Shown one piece after another: positions 30,175 through 40,256 of a DNA stretch of 64,000 nucleotides (within the stretch, counting starts at the first letter, position 1; each line of letters begins with the position of its first letter). The notes below the pieces were generated by a model. That model had not been told where the DNA came from. It searched no databases and was given only the letters and a program-made list of their open reading frames with translations. The DNA is from Acidovorax sp. Leaf191 (GTDB lineage: Bacteria > Pseudomonadota > Gammaproteobacteria > Burkholderiales > Burkholderiaceae_C): assembly GCF_001424425.1 (NCBI RefSeq), contig NZ_LMPT01000012.1, positions 300,601-364,600 of the forward strand, in the 5' to 3' direction. The translations under genes were made by a program, and so were the position numbers.

Positions 30175-30233
30175 TGAAAAAAGCCGCCTACCGCGCATCC
30201 AGCAAGCGCAAATAGCTATGAATAATGTAGCAA
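30175..30233 (-). repeat. Dispersed double-hairpin repeat, copy F
   Basis: On the - strand TTGCTAC-N7-CATAGCTATTTGCGCTTG, then GCGCGGTAGGCGGC and TTTTTT. It begins on the base right after the TAG stop of the mechanosensitive channel gene, so it forms the start of that gene's 3' UTR and its T-run could help end transcription. Confidence 0.8.
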
Positions 30234-32831
30234 CTACCCCGGCGCACCCTGCTGCGGCTGCGGCACGCTGACCGTCGACAACGGCCCCTGTGTCGATACC
30301 GGCGCATACGGCGCCACCGCCGTCGTGGCCGGTGGCGACAGTGCCAGCCCTGCGTCGCGCAGCGCGGCGAGGATGGTGAACAGCAGATCGCTGCGCACGC
30401 CGCCCGCGTTGCGCGGGTTGCTCACATAGCCGATGGCCAGAAAGGTCAGCGTGCCGTTCAGGATGCCTTCGAGCTGCACGATGGGCTCGGGGTTGTCCAG
30501 CACGCCCTCGTGCTCTTCAAAGGCTTTGAGGATCAGGTCGCGCATGCGCGCGGCGTCCGTGTCCAGCGGGGCGGGCAGGCGCAGCAGCACCCGGCCCGGC
30601 GCGCCGGCCAGCGTCATGTTGCGCACGGTCTTGGTGATGAACTCCGAGTTGGGCACGATGACGGTGGAGCGGTCGCCCAGCTGGATCTCGGTGGCGCGCA
30701 CGTTCACGCGGCGCACGTCGCCTTCGGTCTCGCCCAGCACCACCCAGTCGCCCACCTTCACCGGCCGCTCGGCCAGCAGGATCAGGCCCGAGATGAAGTT
30801 CTGCACGATGGCCTGCAGGCCGAAGCCGATGCCCACCGACAGCGCGCTGGCCACCCACGCGATGCGCTCCACGCTGATGCCCAGGCCCGCCAGCGCCACC
30901 GCGATCACCAGCACGCCGCCCACGTAGCCCAGCAGCGTGACGATGGAGCTGCGCATGCCAGGCTCGAGCGAGGTGTTGGGAAAGTAGCGGTCGCTCAGCC
31001 AGCGCTTGAGCACGCGGATCATCACGAGCCCCGCCACCACCACGGCCAGCGCGGTCAGCAGCGCCTGCGGCGCCAGCGTGATGTCGCCCACCTTGAGGCT
31101 GTGGTCCACGGTGCTGCCCCGGCGAAACACCTCGTCCAGTCCGGTGCCGAACGGCGCCATCAGCGCGATCACCATGTAAAAGAACAGCGCCACGCGCAGC
31201 ACGCCCGACACCAGCACGGAGGCCTGGTCGAGCAGCTTGGCATCGAGCCCCAGGCCCTTGTGCAGCCGCTCGCCGAAGCCGCCCTTGGACGACAGCACGG
31301 CCTCGCACACGTCGTCCGCCAGCTGGAACAGGAGGTAGGTGGTGGCGAACACCACGCCCGTCCACAGCATCTGCCGCGTGAGCGTGCCGGCCAGCGCGAC
31401 GTAGCCGAACACCACCAGCAGCACCGTGGCCAGCGTGGCCACGCCCGCCGCCGCCACCAGCAGGCCGACCCAGATCGGGCGCGGGGGCGCGTCGGCAGAG
31501 GCTGCGCTCGGGGCGCCGTCTGCCGCGGGGCCGCCGTCCTGCTGCGCTGCATCGGCCGCCACGGGCCCGCCGGGGCTGGCGCGCAGGTGGCGCAGCGCCA
31601 GGGCCACGATGGCCGAGAGCAGCAGCGCCGTGGCCGCGTGCACGGAGACCTCGGCCGCCAGGCTGGCGCCCACGATGCCGTTGACCTCGTTCACCACGCC
31701 GCTGGCCGATGCCACGATGGCCACCGACCAGGGGTAGGGGCTCAGCCGCCGCGCCAGCTCGTCCGACAGGCCCGGCAGGCGCCAGGAGCTGCGCTTGCGC
31801 GCCAGCAACGCATGCCCCAGCCCGACGATGAAGGCCGCGAACACCGCCTGCCGCACCGTGGCCTGCGCCAGCGCCCGCAGGCGGTCGTTGAAGTTGCCGT
31901 CCACCTCCAGCCCCGTCCAGGCCAGCTGCGCCGCCATGCCGATGATGAGCACATAGACCAGCACCGAGGTCGATGCCAGCAGCGAGCGGCGCAGCCGCCC
32001 CGCCGGCAGCCGCGCGGGCGCCAGGCGCACCAGCACGCGCTCGGCCAGCCAGGTGCCGGCCACGGCCAGCAGCACGGCGCCGATGAGGCTCAGCCAGAAG
32101 ACCGAGCGGTGGTCCGGGGCCAGGGCCACGGCGGTCGCGTCGCGCAGGTCGTTGCCCAGCAGCTGCAGCCGGGCCACGTCGCCGGGCGCGGCGTTGCGCA
32201 GCGCGCGCCAGAAGGTGCTGCCCAGCGGCGAATCGGTGCGCGTGGTCAGGGCGGCCTGGAACTGCTCGCGCCGCTGGCGCAGCAGCTCGGTGCCGCGCTG
32301 CTCGGCATCCACGCTGATCAGGCGCGCGAGCTTGAGATCACCGTCCACCACCGCGCGCTGCTTGCCCAGGCTGGCGCGTTGCTCGGCCACGTCCGGGGCG
32401 TCGGGCGTGGCGCCTTTCTCGGGCGCGGGGCCCAGGCCCGACAGGCGCGAGTCGATGTCGGCCAGCTCTTCGGTGCGGCGGGTGGTCAGTTGCTCCGCCG
32501 CCTTGCCGATGGCGTTGACGTCGGACAGCAGCTTGCGCCCGTCGTCCTCTTCGCCCAGCTTTTGCGGTATGGCGTCGAGCTGCCGGCGCAGCTCGTCCAC
32601 CGTGGGCAGCGGTACCTCTGCCGCGGCCGGTTTGCTGGCGGTGGTGGCGGCCGCGGGGGCGGCTTTGGTCTGTCCCTGCGCGTTGGCGGTGGTGGTGGCA
32701 GTGCCCATCGCGCCCGCCAGGCACAGCATGGCGATCAGGCGGGGCAGGCACCAGCGCCAGACAGCGGCCCGGCGGTGGTGGGCGGGTAACTCCCCGTGCG
32801 GCCGCGTCGGCTCGGCGGCCGTCGTCGTCAT
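30234..32831 (-). CDS. Large MscS-type mechanosensitive channel with DUF3772 domain
   Basis: An 865-residue (from ATG 32831) inner-membrane protein. It has a signal-like N-terminus ending TTTANAQG, then a periplasmic DUF3772-type coiled region (PTVDELRRQLDAIPQKLGEED onward, residues about 60-220). About ten hydrophobic segments follow. The C-terminal MscS core has VGIGFGLQAIVQNFISGLIL as the pore helix and then GDWVVLGETEGDVRRVNVRA and VPNSEFITKTVRN. Such channels release solutes on hypo-osmotic shock. An upstream ATG at 32918 gives 894 residues; neither has a clear Shine-Dalgarno, so the start is uncertain. A low-complexity Ala/Pro insert lies mid-protein. Confidence 0.88.
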   Translation of the reverse strand: MTTTAAEPTRPHGELPAHHRRAAVWRWCLPRLIAMLCLAGAMGTATTTANAQGQTKAAPAAATTASKPAAAEVPLPTVDELRRQLDAIPQKLGEEDDGRKLLSDVNAIGKAAEQLTTRRTEELADIDSRLSGLGPAPEKGATPDAPDVAEQRASLGKQRAVVDGDLKLARLISVDAEQRGTELLRQRREQFQAALTTRTDSPLGSTFWRALRNAAPGDVARLQLLGNDLRDATAVALAPDHRSVFWLSLIGAVLLAVAGTWLAERVLVRLAPARLPAGRLRRSLLASTSVLVYVLIIGMAAQLAWTGLEVDGNFNDRLRALAQATVRQAVFAAFIVGLGHALLARKRSSWRLPGLSDELARRLSPYPWSVAIVASASGVVNEVNGIVGASLAAEVSVHAATALLLSAIVALALRHLRASPGGPVAADAAQQDGGPAADGAPSAASADAPPRPIWVGLLVAAAGVATLATVLLVVFGYVALAGTLTRQMLWTGVVFATTYLLFQLADDVCEAVLSSKGGFGERLHKGLGLDAKLLDQASVLVSGVLRVALFFYMVIALMAPFGTGLDEVFRRGSTVDHSLKVGDITLAPQALLTALAVVVAGLVMIRVLKRWLSDRYFPNTSLEPGMRSSIVTLLGYVGGVLVIAVALAGLGISVERIAWVASALSVGIGFGLQAIVQNFISGLILLAERPVKVGDWVVLGETEGDVRRVNVRATEIQLGDRSTVIVPNSEFITKTVRNMTLAGAPGRVLLRLPAPLDTDAARMRDLILKAFEEHEGVLDNPEPIVQLEGILNGTLTFLAIGYVSNPRNAGGVRSDLLFTILAALRDAGLALSPPATTAVAPYAPVSTQGPLSTVSVPQPQQGAPG

Positions 32832-33041
32832 CGTCGCGGTGGGTTGTGGGGTGGTGGCAGCGGCAGCGCGCGGGCGAAGGGTGGCCGCAGCGGCACGGCG
32901 CAGGAAAAGCAGTGGCATCCGCCGATTGTCGGCGGCAGGCGGTGCAGCGGGGTTAACAAACTGTAGGCCGCCGCCAAAGCTGCCCGTGGGCCAGGGCCGC
33001 AGCGGGCCCGGCCACACCGTGGCGCCGAACGGGAAAAGCGA

Positions 33042-33782
33042 TCAGCCCGCCGGGCTGAACAGGTCCACCCGGTCGGTGATGATGCCGTCGGTGCCCAGGT
33101 CGATCAGGCGCTGCGCGGCCCAGTCGTCGTTGACGGTGTAGCTCAGCGTGCGCAGGCCAGAGCCCTTTACCTGGGCCACCAGGGCGCGGTCCCACAGCGC
33201 GTGGTTGCACACGATGGCCACGCAGCCCAGGTCACGGGCCACATCGAAGCAGCCGTCCCACAGCGTGTCGAGCAGCAGCGCGCGCGGGATGTGCGGCGCG
33301 GTGGCGCGGGCGCCGGCCAGAGCCTCGGGCTTGAAGGACGAGAACAGCGGCTGCACGGCCTGGCCCTGCCAGAGGCGCGCCGACAGTTCGCCGACCACCT
33401 GCCCGGTCTTTTCTTCGAGCCCGGGCGTGGGCTTGATCTCGATGTTGAGGAAGTAACCGTTGGCGATGCAGTACCGGGCCAGGTTCTCCAGCGTGGGCAG
33501 CGGCTCGCCCGCGTGTGCGCGTGAATGCCAGCCGCCCGCATCGAGCTGGGCCAGTGCACTCCACGGCAGGTCGCCACCGGTGCCGTGGCCATTGGTGGTG
33601 CGCTCCAGCGTGGCGTCGTGCATGAGGAACGGCACGCCGTCGGCGCTGAGCTTGGCATCGCACTCGAACATGCGGTAGCCGTGCTGCGCGCCCAGGCGGA
33701 AGGCCGCCAGCGTGTTCTCGGGTGCCAGCTTGCCGGCGCCGCGGTGGGCGATCCAGCGGGGGTAGGGCCAGGGGGTGGTCAT
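33042..33782 (-). CDS. ugpQ: Glycerophosphodiester phosphodiesterase UgpQ
   Basis: A 246-residue cytoplasmic GDPD that splits glycerophosphodiesters into glycerol-3-phosphate and an alcohol. Active-site residues are in WIAHRGAGKLAPENTLAAF (HRG ... PENT), FECDAKLSADGVPFLMHD (E, D, H), and FLNIEIKP. It is the last gene of the ugp block, 182 bases after ugpC. That gap contains a 10-bp hairpin. Together with UgpBAEC it would turn imported diesters into glycerol-3-phosphate. ATG 33782 (MTTPWPYPRWIAHRG) was chosen because upstream residues are Pro/Arg-rich noise. Confidence 0.94.
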   Translation of the reverse strand: MTTPWPYPRWIAHRGAGKLAPENTLAAFRLGAQHGYRMFECDAKLSADGVPFLMHDATLERTTNGHGTGGDLPWSALAQLDAGGWHSRAHAGEPLPTLENLARYCIANGYFLNIEIKPTPGLEEKTGQVVGELSARLWQGQAVQPLFSSFKPEALAGARATAPHIPRALLLDTLWDGCFDVARDLGCVAIVCNHALWDRALVAQVKGSGLRTLSYTVNDDWAAQRLIDLGTDGIITDRVDLFSPAG

Positions 33783-33921
33783 CGTCGTAGGGGCGGGTGG
33801 TGGACGTGGCGATTGGCGGTGCGCGGCGCGCTGGTGCGGAGCCTTGCGCGGGCGCCGGGACTTGGGGCGCTTCCCTTGCGGCAACCCCATGGGCCGCAAA
33901 AAGGAGAGGGCGGCTGAACGT

Positions 33922-33949
33922 CTGCGCGGCCACAAGGCAGGCCGCGCAG
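33922..33949. repeat. Hairpin between ugpC and ugpQ
   Basis: A perfect 10-bp stem CTGCGCGGCC/GGCCGCGCAG with loop ACAAGGCA. A T-run appears only about 20 bases further along the - strand, so it may be an RNA-stabilising or attenuating structure rather than a full terminator. Confidence 0.6.
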
Positions 33950-33964
33950 CCGCTCAGGGGCGCA

Positions 33965-34972
<1,008 letters not shown>

Positions 34973-34973
34973 T

Positions 34974-35032
34974 TTGCTATTGAATTGGTAGCTGCTAGCG
35001 CAGATGTATGAAGCGGTAGGGGCTGCTTTGTC
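34974..35032 (+). repeat. Dispersed double-hairpin repeat, copy G
   Basis: TTGCTAT-N7-GGTAGCTGCTAGCGC, then GAAGCGGTAGGGGC and TGCTTTG. It occupies nearly the whole space between ugpE and ugpC, inside the operon and in the orientation opposite to transcription. Confidence 0.8.
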
Positions 35033-35033
35033 T

Positions 35034-35885
35034 TTACTTTTCGGTGTCCACGAGGCCCTTGACGAACCAGCGCTGCATCACCACGACCACGAAGGCGGGG
35101 GGCAGCATGGCCAGGAGGGCGGTGGCCATCACGATGTTCCATTCATTGCCCGCGTCGCCGCCGGCCAGCATCCGCTTGATGCCGATCACCACGGGGTACA
35201 TGTCTTCGGACGTGGTCACGAGCAGCGGCCACAGGTACTGGTTCCAGCCGTAGATGAACTGGATCACGAACAGCGCAGCGATCGACGTGCGCGACAGCGG
35301 CACCAGGATGTCCTTGAAGAAGCGCATGGGGCCTGCGCCGTCCACGCGGGCCGCCTCGACCAGCTCGTCGGGCACCGTGAGGAAGAACTGCCGGAACAGG
35401 AACGTGGCCGTGGCCGACGCGATCAGCGGCACCGTGAGGCCCGCATAGCTGTTGAGCATGCCCAGGTCCGACACCACCTGGTAGGTGGGTCCGATGCGCA
35501 CTTCCACCGGCAGCATCAGCGTGATGAAGATCAGCCAGAAGCAGATGCCCTTGAACGGGAAGCGGAAGTACACGATGGCGAACGCCGACAGCAGCGAGAT
35601 CGCGATCTTGCCCACGGTGATGACCATGGCGGTGACGAAGCTCACCCACATCATGCGTGCCACGGGCGCGGTGGAGCCCGCGCCAGAGCCGCCGCCGAAC
35701 AGGGCGTCGTGGTAGGTCTGCCAGAAGTTGCCGCCGGGCACCATGGGCATGGGCACCTGCACGATGTCCTGCGCGGTGTGGGTGGAGGCCACGAAGGCCA
35801 GGTACAGCGGGAAGCCGACGATGATCACGCCCAGCACCATGATGAGGTGCGAGAACGCGGTGAGGTAAGGGCTGCGTTCAACCAT
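35034..35885 (-). CDS. ugpE: sn-Glycerol-3-phosphate ABC transporter permease UgpE
   Basis: A 283-residue inner-membrane permease with six hydrophobic segments. The EAA loop that contacts the ATPase reads [20 protein letters not shown] near residues 180-199. The N-terminus [19 protein letters not shown] is typical of UgpE. Its ATG lies one base after the ugpA stop, so the two permease genes are tightly coupled. Confidence 0.96.
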   Translation of the reverse strand: MVERSPYLTAFSHLIMVLGVIIVGFPLYLAFVASTHTAQDIVQVPMPMVPGGNFWQTYHDALFGGGSGAGSTAPVARMMWVSFVTAMVITVGKIAISLLSAFAIVYFRFPFKGICFWLIFITLMLPVEVRIGPTYQVVSDLGMLNSYAGLTVPLIASATATFLFRQFFLTVPDELVEAARVDGAGPMRFFKDILVPLSRTSIAALFVIQFIYGWNQYLWPLLVTTSEDMYPVVIGIKRMLAGGDAGNEWNIVMATALLAMLPPAFVVVVMQRWFVKGLVDTEK

Positions 35886-35886
35886 A

Positions 35887-36768
35887 TCAGTATTGGACTT
35901 TCTTCTCGACGTAGCGGAATTGGATGACTGTCAGCACGACGACGATGACCATCAGCACCACCGACTGCGCGGCCGATCCGCCCATGTCCATGGACTTGAA
36001 TCCGTCGTGGTACACCTTGTAGACCAGGATCGCGGTGTCGCGCCCCGGGCCGCCCTGCGTGGTCGAATCCACGATGGCGAAGGTGTCGAAGAAGGCATAC
36101 ACCACGTTGATCACCAGCAGGAAGAACGTGGTGGGTGACAGCAGCGGGAACTGGATGCTCCAGAACCGGCGCCAGGGGCCGGCACCGTCGATCGAAGCCG
36201 CTTCGATCAGCGACTTGGGGATGGACTGCAGGCCCGCGAGGAAGAACAGGAAGTTGTAGGAGATCTGCTTCCACACCGCGGCGATCACGATCAGCGTCAT
36301 CGCATGGTCGGAGTTGAGCATGTGGTTCCAGTTGAAACCCGACTGGCGCAGCATGTACGCCACCACGCCCAGCGAGGGCGAGAACATGAACATCCACAGC
36401 ACGCCGGCCACGGCGGGTGCCACGGCGTAGGGCAGCAGCAGCGCCGTCTTGTAGACGAGCGCGCCCTTGATGATGCGGTCGGCAAAGATCGCCAGCATCA
36501 GCGACAGGCCGATGCCCACCACCGCCACCAGGATCGAGAAGAACGCCGTGGTCTTGAACGATGCGAGGTAGCCCGGGTCTTCGAACAGGTTCTTGAAGTT
36601 GTCGAAGCCCACCCATTCCGTGGACATGCCGAAGCTGTCCTGCATCTGGAACGATTGCACCAGGGCCTGGCCGGCTGGCCAGAAGAAGAAGACGCTGATG
36701 ATGGCCAGCTGGGGTGCTATGAGCACCCAGGGCAGCCATGCGGAGCGAAAAAGAACGCGTTTTTCCAT
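35887..36768 (-). CDS. ugpA: sn-Glycerol-3-phosphate ABC transporter permease UgpA
   Basis: A 293-residue inner-membrane permease, partner of UgpE. Six hydrophobic segments and the EAA loop [20 protein letters not shown] near residues 190-209 are visible. ATG 36768 ([20 protein letters not shown]) was chosen because the 57 residues before it in frame are charged and unconserved. About 208 bases separate it from ugpB, and these hold a terminator-like structure. Confidence 0.95.
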   Translation of the reverse strand: MEKRVLFRSAWLPWVLIAPQLAIISVFFFWPAGQALVQSFQMQDSFGMSTEWVGFDNFKNLFEDPGYLASFKTTAFFSILVAVVGIGLSLMLAIFADRIIKGALVYKTALLLPYAVAPAVAGVLWMFMFSPSLGVVAYMLRQSGFNWNHMLNSDHAMTLIVIAAVWKQISYNFLFFLAGLQSIPKSLIEAASIDGAGPWRRFWSIQFPLLSPTTFFLLVINVVYAFFDTFAIVDSTTQGGPGRDTAILVYKVYHDGFKSMDMGGSAAQSVVLMVIVVVLTVIQFRYVEKKVQY

Positions 36769-36863
36769 GTCCAGACTCTTAAAAATTCCCCCCGCGCTCC
36801 ACCGCCGCTCTTGGGGGGCTGCCCTGTTACCGGGCAGATTCTTGCCGCGGGAAGCCCTGCCGG

Positions 36864-36917
36864 CAAAAAAGACAACCCGCCGCCCGGCAAACCGCTTGGG
36901 TTGGCAGGGGTGGCGGG
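36864..36917 (-). terminator. Possible attenuating terminator between ugpB and ugpA
   Basis: On the - strand CCCGCC and GGCGGG bracket a structured GC-rich loop and are followed by TTGTCTTTTTTGCC. The stem is short, so it would end only part of the transcripts. This would leave the binding protein UgpB more abundant than the permeases, a common pattern in ABC operons. Confidence 0.45.
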
Positions 36918-36976
36918 CTTTCGATGCCGCCCCGGCCACAGCGGCCGGAGGGCATCAGCATGCGCTCGATGAACGC

Positions 36977-38296
36977 TTACTTGTTGGCGCGTGCGAAGCG
37001 GGCCAGTTGCTCGTTGCCGCGGGTCACGGCCGTGTCCAGCGCTTCCTTGGGCGACTTCTTGCCCGACCAGATCTGTTCGGTTTCCTCGTCGATGATGGTG
37101 CGGATCTGCGAGAAATTGCCCAGGCGGATGCCGCGCGATTTGTCGGTGGCCTTGCGGATCATCTGCGTCACGGCCACGTCGGTGCCGGGGTTCTTTTCAT
37201 AGAAGCCCGATGCCTCGGTCAGCTTGTATGCAGCGGTCGTCACGGGCAGGTAGCCCGTGCGCTGGTGGCTGGCGGCCTGCACCTTGGTGTCGTTCAGGAA
37301 GTTCAGGAAGTCGGCGACGCCCTTGTACTCCTCGGCCTTCTTGCCGGACATGATCCACAGGCTGGCGCCACCGATGGCGGTGTTCTGGGGCGCACCCTTC
37401 ACATCGGCGTAGTAGGGCAGGGCCGAGATGCCGTAGGCGAACTTGGCTTCCTTGGCCACGCGGGCGTACAGGCCCGACGAGCCGGTGATCATGGCGCACT
37501 CGCCCGATGGGAAGGACGCGTCCGGCGCGTTGCCGCGGCCCTTGTAGACGAAGCTGCCATCCTTGGAGGCCTTGGCCAGGTTCTCGAAGTGGCGCACGTG
37601 CAGCGGGGTGTTGATTTCCAGCTTGGCGTCGTTGCCGTCAAAGCCGTTGTTCTTGGAGGCGAACAGCGTGTTGTGCCACAGCGAGAAGCTTTCCAGCTGC
37701 GTCCAGCTGATCCAGCTGGTGGTCAGCGGGCAGCTGTGGCCGCTGGCCTTGAGCTTGGTCGCGGCAGCGAACACTTCGGGCCAGGTCTTGGGGGCCTTTT
37801 CAGGGTCCAGGCCGGCCTTCTTGAAGGCGTCCTTGTTGTAGTAGAAGATGGTGGTGGAGCTGTTGAGCGGGTAGCTCAGCATCTGGCCGTTGGGCGCGGT
37901 GTAGTAGCCGGCCACGGCCGACACGTACTGCGTGGGGTCGAACTTGAAGCCGCCGTCGTTGAGCACCTTGGCGGCGGGCATGATGGCGCCCTTGCTGGCC
38001 ATCATGGTGGCGGTACCCACTTCATAGACCTGCAGGATGTGGGGGGCGTTGCCTGCGCGGAACGCGGCGATGGCACCCGTCATCGATTCGTCATACGTGC
38101 CCTTGTAGGTGGGCACGACCTTGAACTTGGTCTGGCTGGCGTTGTACTGCTTGGCCAGGTCGTTGACCCAGTCGCCGAGCGCTGCGCTCATCGAGTGCCA
38201 CCACTGGATCTCGACCGGTGCCTGAGCCTGGGCTTGTGCAGGCAGGCACGCCGACATGGCGATGGCAGCGCAGACCGCCAGATGCTTCGTTTGCAT
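36977..38296 (-). CDS. ugpB: sn-Glycerol-3-phosphate-binding periplasmic protein UgpB
   Basis: The 439-residue periplasmic receptor of the Ugp importer. It has a Sec signal MQTKHLAVCAAIAMSACLP with cleavage after AQAQA, then VEIQWWHSMSAALGDWVNDL, the hallmark UgpB start, and later YPLNSSTTIFYYNKDAFKKA and QRTGYLPVTTAAY, which are conserved in the family. ATG 38296 is the only start giving a signal peptide. It heads ugpB-A-E-C-Q and is divergent from serA. A candidate Pho box lies about 140 bases upstream. Confidence 0.96.
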   Translation of the reverse strand: MQTKHLAVCAAIAMSACLPAQAQAQAPVEIQWWHSMSAALGDWVNDLAKQYNASQTKFKVVPTYKGTYDESMTGAIAAFRAGNAPHILQVYEVGTATMMASKGAIMPAAKVLNDGGFKFDPTQYVSAVAGYYTAPNGQMLSYPLNSSTTIFYYNKDAFKKAGLDPEKAPKTWPEVFAAATKLKASGHSCPLTTSWISWTQLESFSLWHNTLFASKNNGFDGNDAKLEINTPLHVRHFENLAKASKDGSFVYKGRGNAPDASFPSGECAMITGSSGLYARVAKEAKFAYGISALPYYADVKGAPQNTAIGGASLWIMSGKKAEEYKGVADFLNFLNDTKVQAASHQRTGYLPVTTAAYKLTEASGFYEKNPGTDVAVTQMIRKATDKSRGIRLGNFSQIRTIIDEETEQIWSGKKSPKEALDTAVTRGNEQLARFARANK

Positions 38297-38437
38297 GAAT
38301 ATGTCCTCTGAAAATGACGAAAAACACAAGGGTCGAATGCTATGCAGCCCATGTGTCATTGATATGTCGTTGTCGCATGACCGCAGTCCGTGCAACAACC
38401 GGGAAACCCCTTGGGGATGCCCGTAAGGGATGCGATT

Positions 38438-38455
38438 GTGACTCTTTTGTGACAA
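38438..38455 (-). promoter_or_regulatory. Candidate Pho box upstream of ugpB
   Basis: On the - strand TTGTCAC-AAAA-GAGTCAC gives two 7-bp direct repeats spaced by four A's, the layout of a PhoB box (CTGTCAT-N4-CTGTCAT). It lies 142 bases upstream of ugpB. Phosphate-starvation control of ugp is known in E. coli; here it is inferred from this site. Confidence 0.6.
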
Positions 38456-38596
38456 TGTGCGACGCATTTGCCGAGGCTTGCAAGGTTTTGTGCGATGCAC
38501 CATGCTGCGGGTCACGTTCCGGCGGCTCCCGCACCGGTTCGTTCGCGCCGCAAACGCGCCGGGTTTCTTTTCTCCACACCCTTTCTTCTTATCGCC

Positions 38597-39826
38597 ATGG
38601 CTACCAATTCGCTGGACAAGAACAAGATCAAATTTCTGCTGCTCGAGGGCATCCACGCTTCCGCCGTGGACGTGATCCGGGCTGCGGGCTACACCCAGAT
38701 CGAAACCGTGTCCGGCGCGCTGCCCGATGAGGAACTCAAGCGCAAGATCGCCGACGTGCACTTCCTGGGCATTCGCTCGCGCACGCAGTTGACCGAAGAG
38801 GTGTTCTCGCATGCGCAAAAGCTGGTGGCCGTGGGTTGCTTTTGCATCGGCACCAACCAGGTCAACCTCAATGCTGCGCGTGAGCGCGGCATCGCGGTGT
38901 TCAATGCGCCGTACTCCAACACCCGCTCCGTGGCCGAGCTGGTGCTGGCCGAAGCCATCTTGCTGCTGCGCGGCATTCCCGAGAAGAACGCCGTGGCGCA
39001 CCGCGGCGGCTGGCTCAAGTCGGCCGAGAACGCCTACGAGATCCGTGGCAAGACGCTGGGCATCGTGGGCTACGGCTCCATCGGCACGCAGCTGTCGGTG
39101 CTGGCCGAGGCACTGGGCATGCACGTGGCGTTCTTCGACGTGGTCAACAAGTTGCCCCTGGGCAATGCCCGCCAGGTGCACCACCTGCACGACCTGCTGG
39201 GCCAAAGCGACATCGTGAGCCTGCACGTGCCCGAGCTGCCATCGACCGAAGGCATGATCGGCCCGGCCGAGATCGCGGCCCTCAAGCCCGGCGCCATCCT
39301 CATCAACGCGGCCCGCGGCACGGTGGTGGATATCGACGCCCTGGCCGACGCGCTCAAGGCCAAGAAGCTGCTGGGCGCGGCCATCGACGTGTTCCCGGTC
39401 GAGCCGCGCACCAACAAGGACGAGTTCCAGTCGCCCCTGCGCGGCCTGGACAACGTGATCCTCACCCCGCACGTCGGCGGCTCCACCATGGAAGCCCAGG
39501 CCAACATCGGCCTCGAAGTGGCCGAAAAGCTGGTGAAGTACAGCGACAACGGCACCAGCACCTCGTCCGTCAACTTCCCCGAGGTGGCGCTGCCCGCCCA
39601 CCCGGGCAAGCACCGCCTGCTGCACATCCACCGCAATGTGCCGGGCGTGCTGTCCGAGATCAACCGCATCTTCTCGGACAACGAGATCAACATCTCCGCC
39701 CAGTACCTGCAGACCAACGAAAAGATCGGCTACGTGGTGATCGACATCGATGCCGCGTCGTCGGACCTGGCGCTGGACAAGCTCGCACAGGTCACCGGCA
39801 CCCTCAGGAGCCGGGTGCTGTTCTAA
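38597..39826 (+). CDS. serA: D-3-phosphoglycerate dehydrogenase
   Basis: SerA oxidises 3-phosphoglycerate in the first step of serine synthesis. The 409-residue protein matches the E. coli-type length. It has the NAD-binding GKTLGIVGYGSIGTQLSVLAEA-type Rossmann motif near residue 150 (core GYGSIG), the catalytic HVGGSTMEAQ, and a C-terminal ACT domain (about residues 335-409, HRNVPGVLSEINRIF) that usually gives feedback inhibition by serine. ATG 38597 was chosen over an in-frame upstream start because MATNSLDKNKIKFLLLEGIH is the conserved beginning. A strong terminator follows. Confidence 0.97.
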   Translation: MATNSLDKNKIKFLLLEGIHASAVDVIRAAGYTQIETVSGALPDEELKRKIADVHFLGIRSRTQLTEEVFSHAQKLVAVGCFCIGTNQVNLNAARERGIAVFNAPYSNTRSVAELVLAEAILLLRGIPEKNAVAHRGGWLKSAENAYEIRGKTLGIVGYGSIGTQLSVLAEALGMHVAFFDVVNKLPLGNARQVHHLHDLLGQSDIVSLHVPELPSTEGMIGPAEIAALKPGAILINAARGTVVDIDALADALKAKKLLGAAIDVFPVEPRTNKDEFQSPLRGLDNVILTPHVGGSTMEAQANIGLEVAEKLVKYSDNGTSTSSVNFPEVALPAHPGKHRLLHIHRNVPGVLSEINRIFSDNEINISAQYLQTNEKIGYVVIDIDAASSDLALDKLAQVTGTLRSRVLF

Positions 39827-39880
39827 CGAACCTCAGGGCCGTTCGCCGGCCCATTCGGGGTCATTGCCGCTATCGGCCCA

Positions 39881-39916
39881 AGCCGCGCACCGAGCCTTCC
39901 GGTGCGCGGCTTTTTT
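39881..39916 (+). terminator. Rho-independent terminator after serA
   Basis: A 12-bp stem AGCCGCGCACCG/CGGTGCGCGGCT with loop AGCCTTC runs into TTTTTT. It lies about 55 bases after the serA stop. Confidence 0.93.
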
Positions 39917-40256
39917 GTGGGTTGTCGTCTTGACCCTCCATGGGCTCACTGTGCGAAAAGACGGCGCGCCGCACAAAGTTCTGAAAAACAGGCTCGATTG
40001 AATTTGTTACACATCCAGCCGGCAATCCTGACCGTACTAGAGGGCAATGAGCCCTCTTTTTCCAAGGAAACACCCGAAATCCCGGTGTTCGTCTAAAATT
40101 CACAGTTTGATACAACTCTTTACAGCAAGGGTTGTTGAACATTGTTTGCAAAGCGAGCCGCGCGGTAGGTCTGTCGCTGGCAACAATGGCGGCCACGCTG
40201 GCGCTCACCGCTGCCGGCACCGTGTTTTCTACCCGCTGTCTCCACTTTTCGTCTGT
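39917..40256 (+). promoter_or_regulatory. Long leader and presumed control region of pgaABCD
   Basis: About 340 bases without a convincing gene lie between the serA terminator and pgaA. They contain the 40039 hairpin, an AT-richer stretch (40080-40150) with TAAAAT at 40095-40100 as a possible -10, and the only sequence in which pga control could sit. A frame from about 40132 encodes a signal-like hydrophobic stretch but leads nowhere and was not called. Confidence 0.45.
40039..40062 (+). terminator. Terminator-like hairpin in the pgaA leader
   Basis: A perfect 7-bp stem AGAGGGC/GCCCTCT with loop AATGA is followed by TTTT. As serA already has a stronger terminator upstream, this may be a back-up or a transcription attenuator for pgaABCD, depending on where the pga promoter lies. 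Confidence 0.65.

Noticed and set aside
38353..38370. Possible second Pho box GTGTCAT-TGAT-ATGTCGT
   Set aside because: It has 11-bp spacing of TGTC cores but is on the opposite strand, lies close to the ugpB start, and matches less well than the site at 38438.
40132..40256. Signal-peptide-like frame upstream of pgaA (LSLATMAATLALTAAG)
   Set aside because: It is out of frame with pgaA and continues only as an alternative frame of that gene. A frameshifted true start of PgaA cannot be fully excluded, but the 40257 start has its own good signal peptide.
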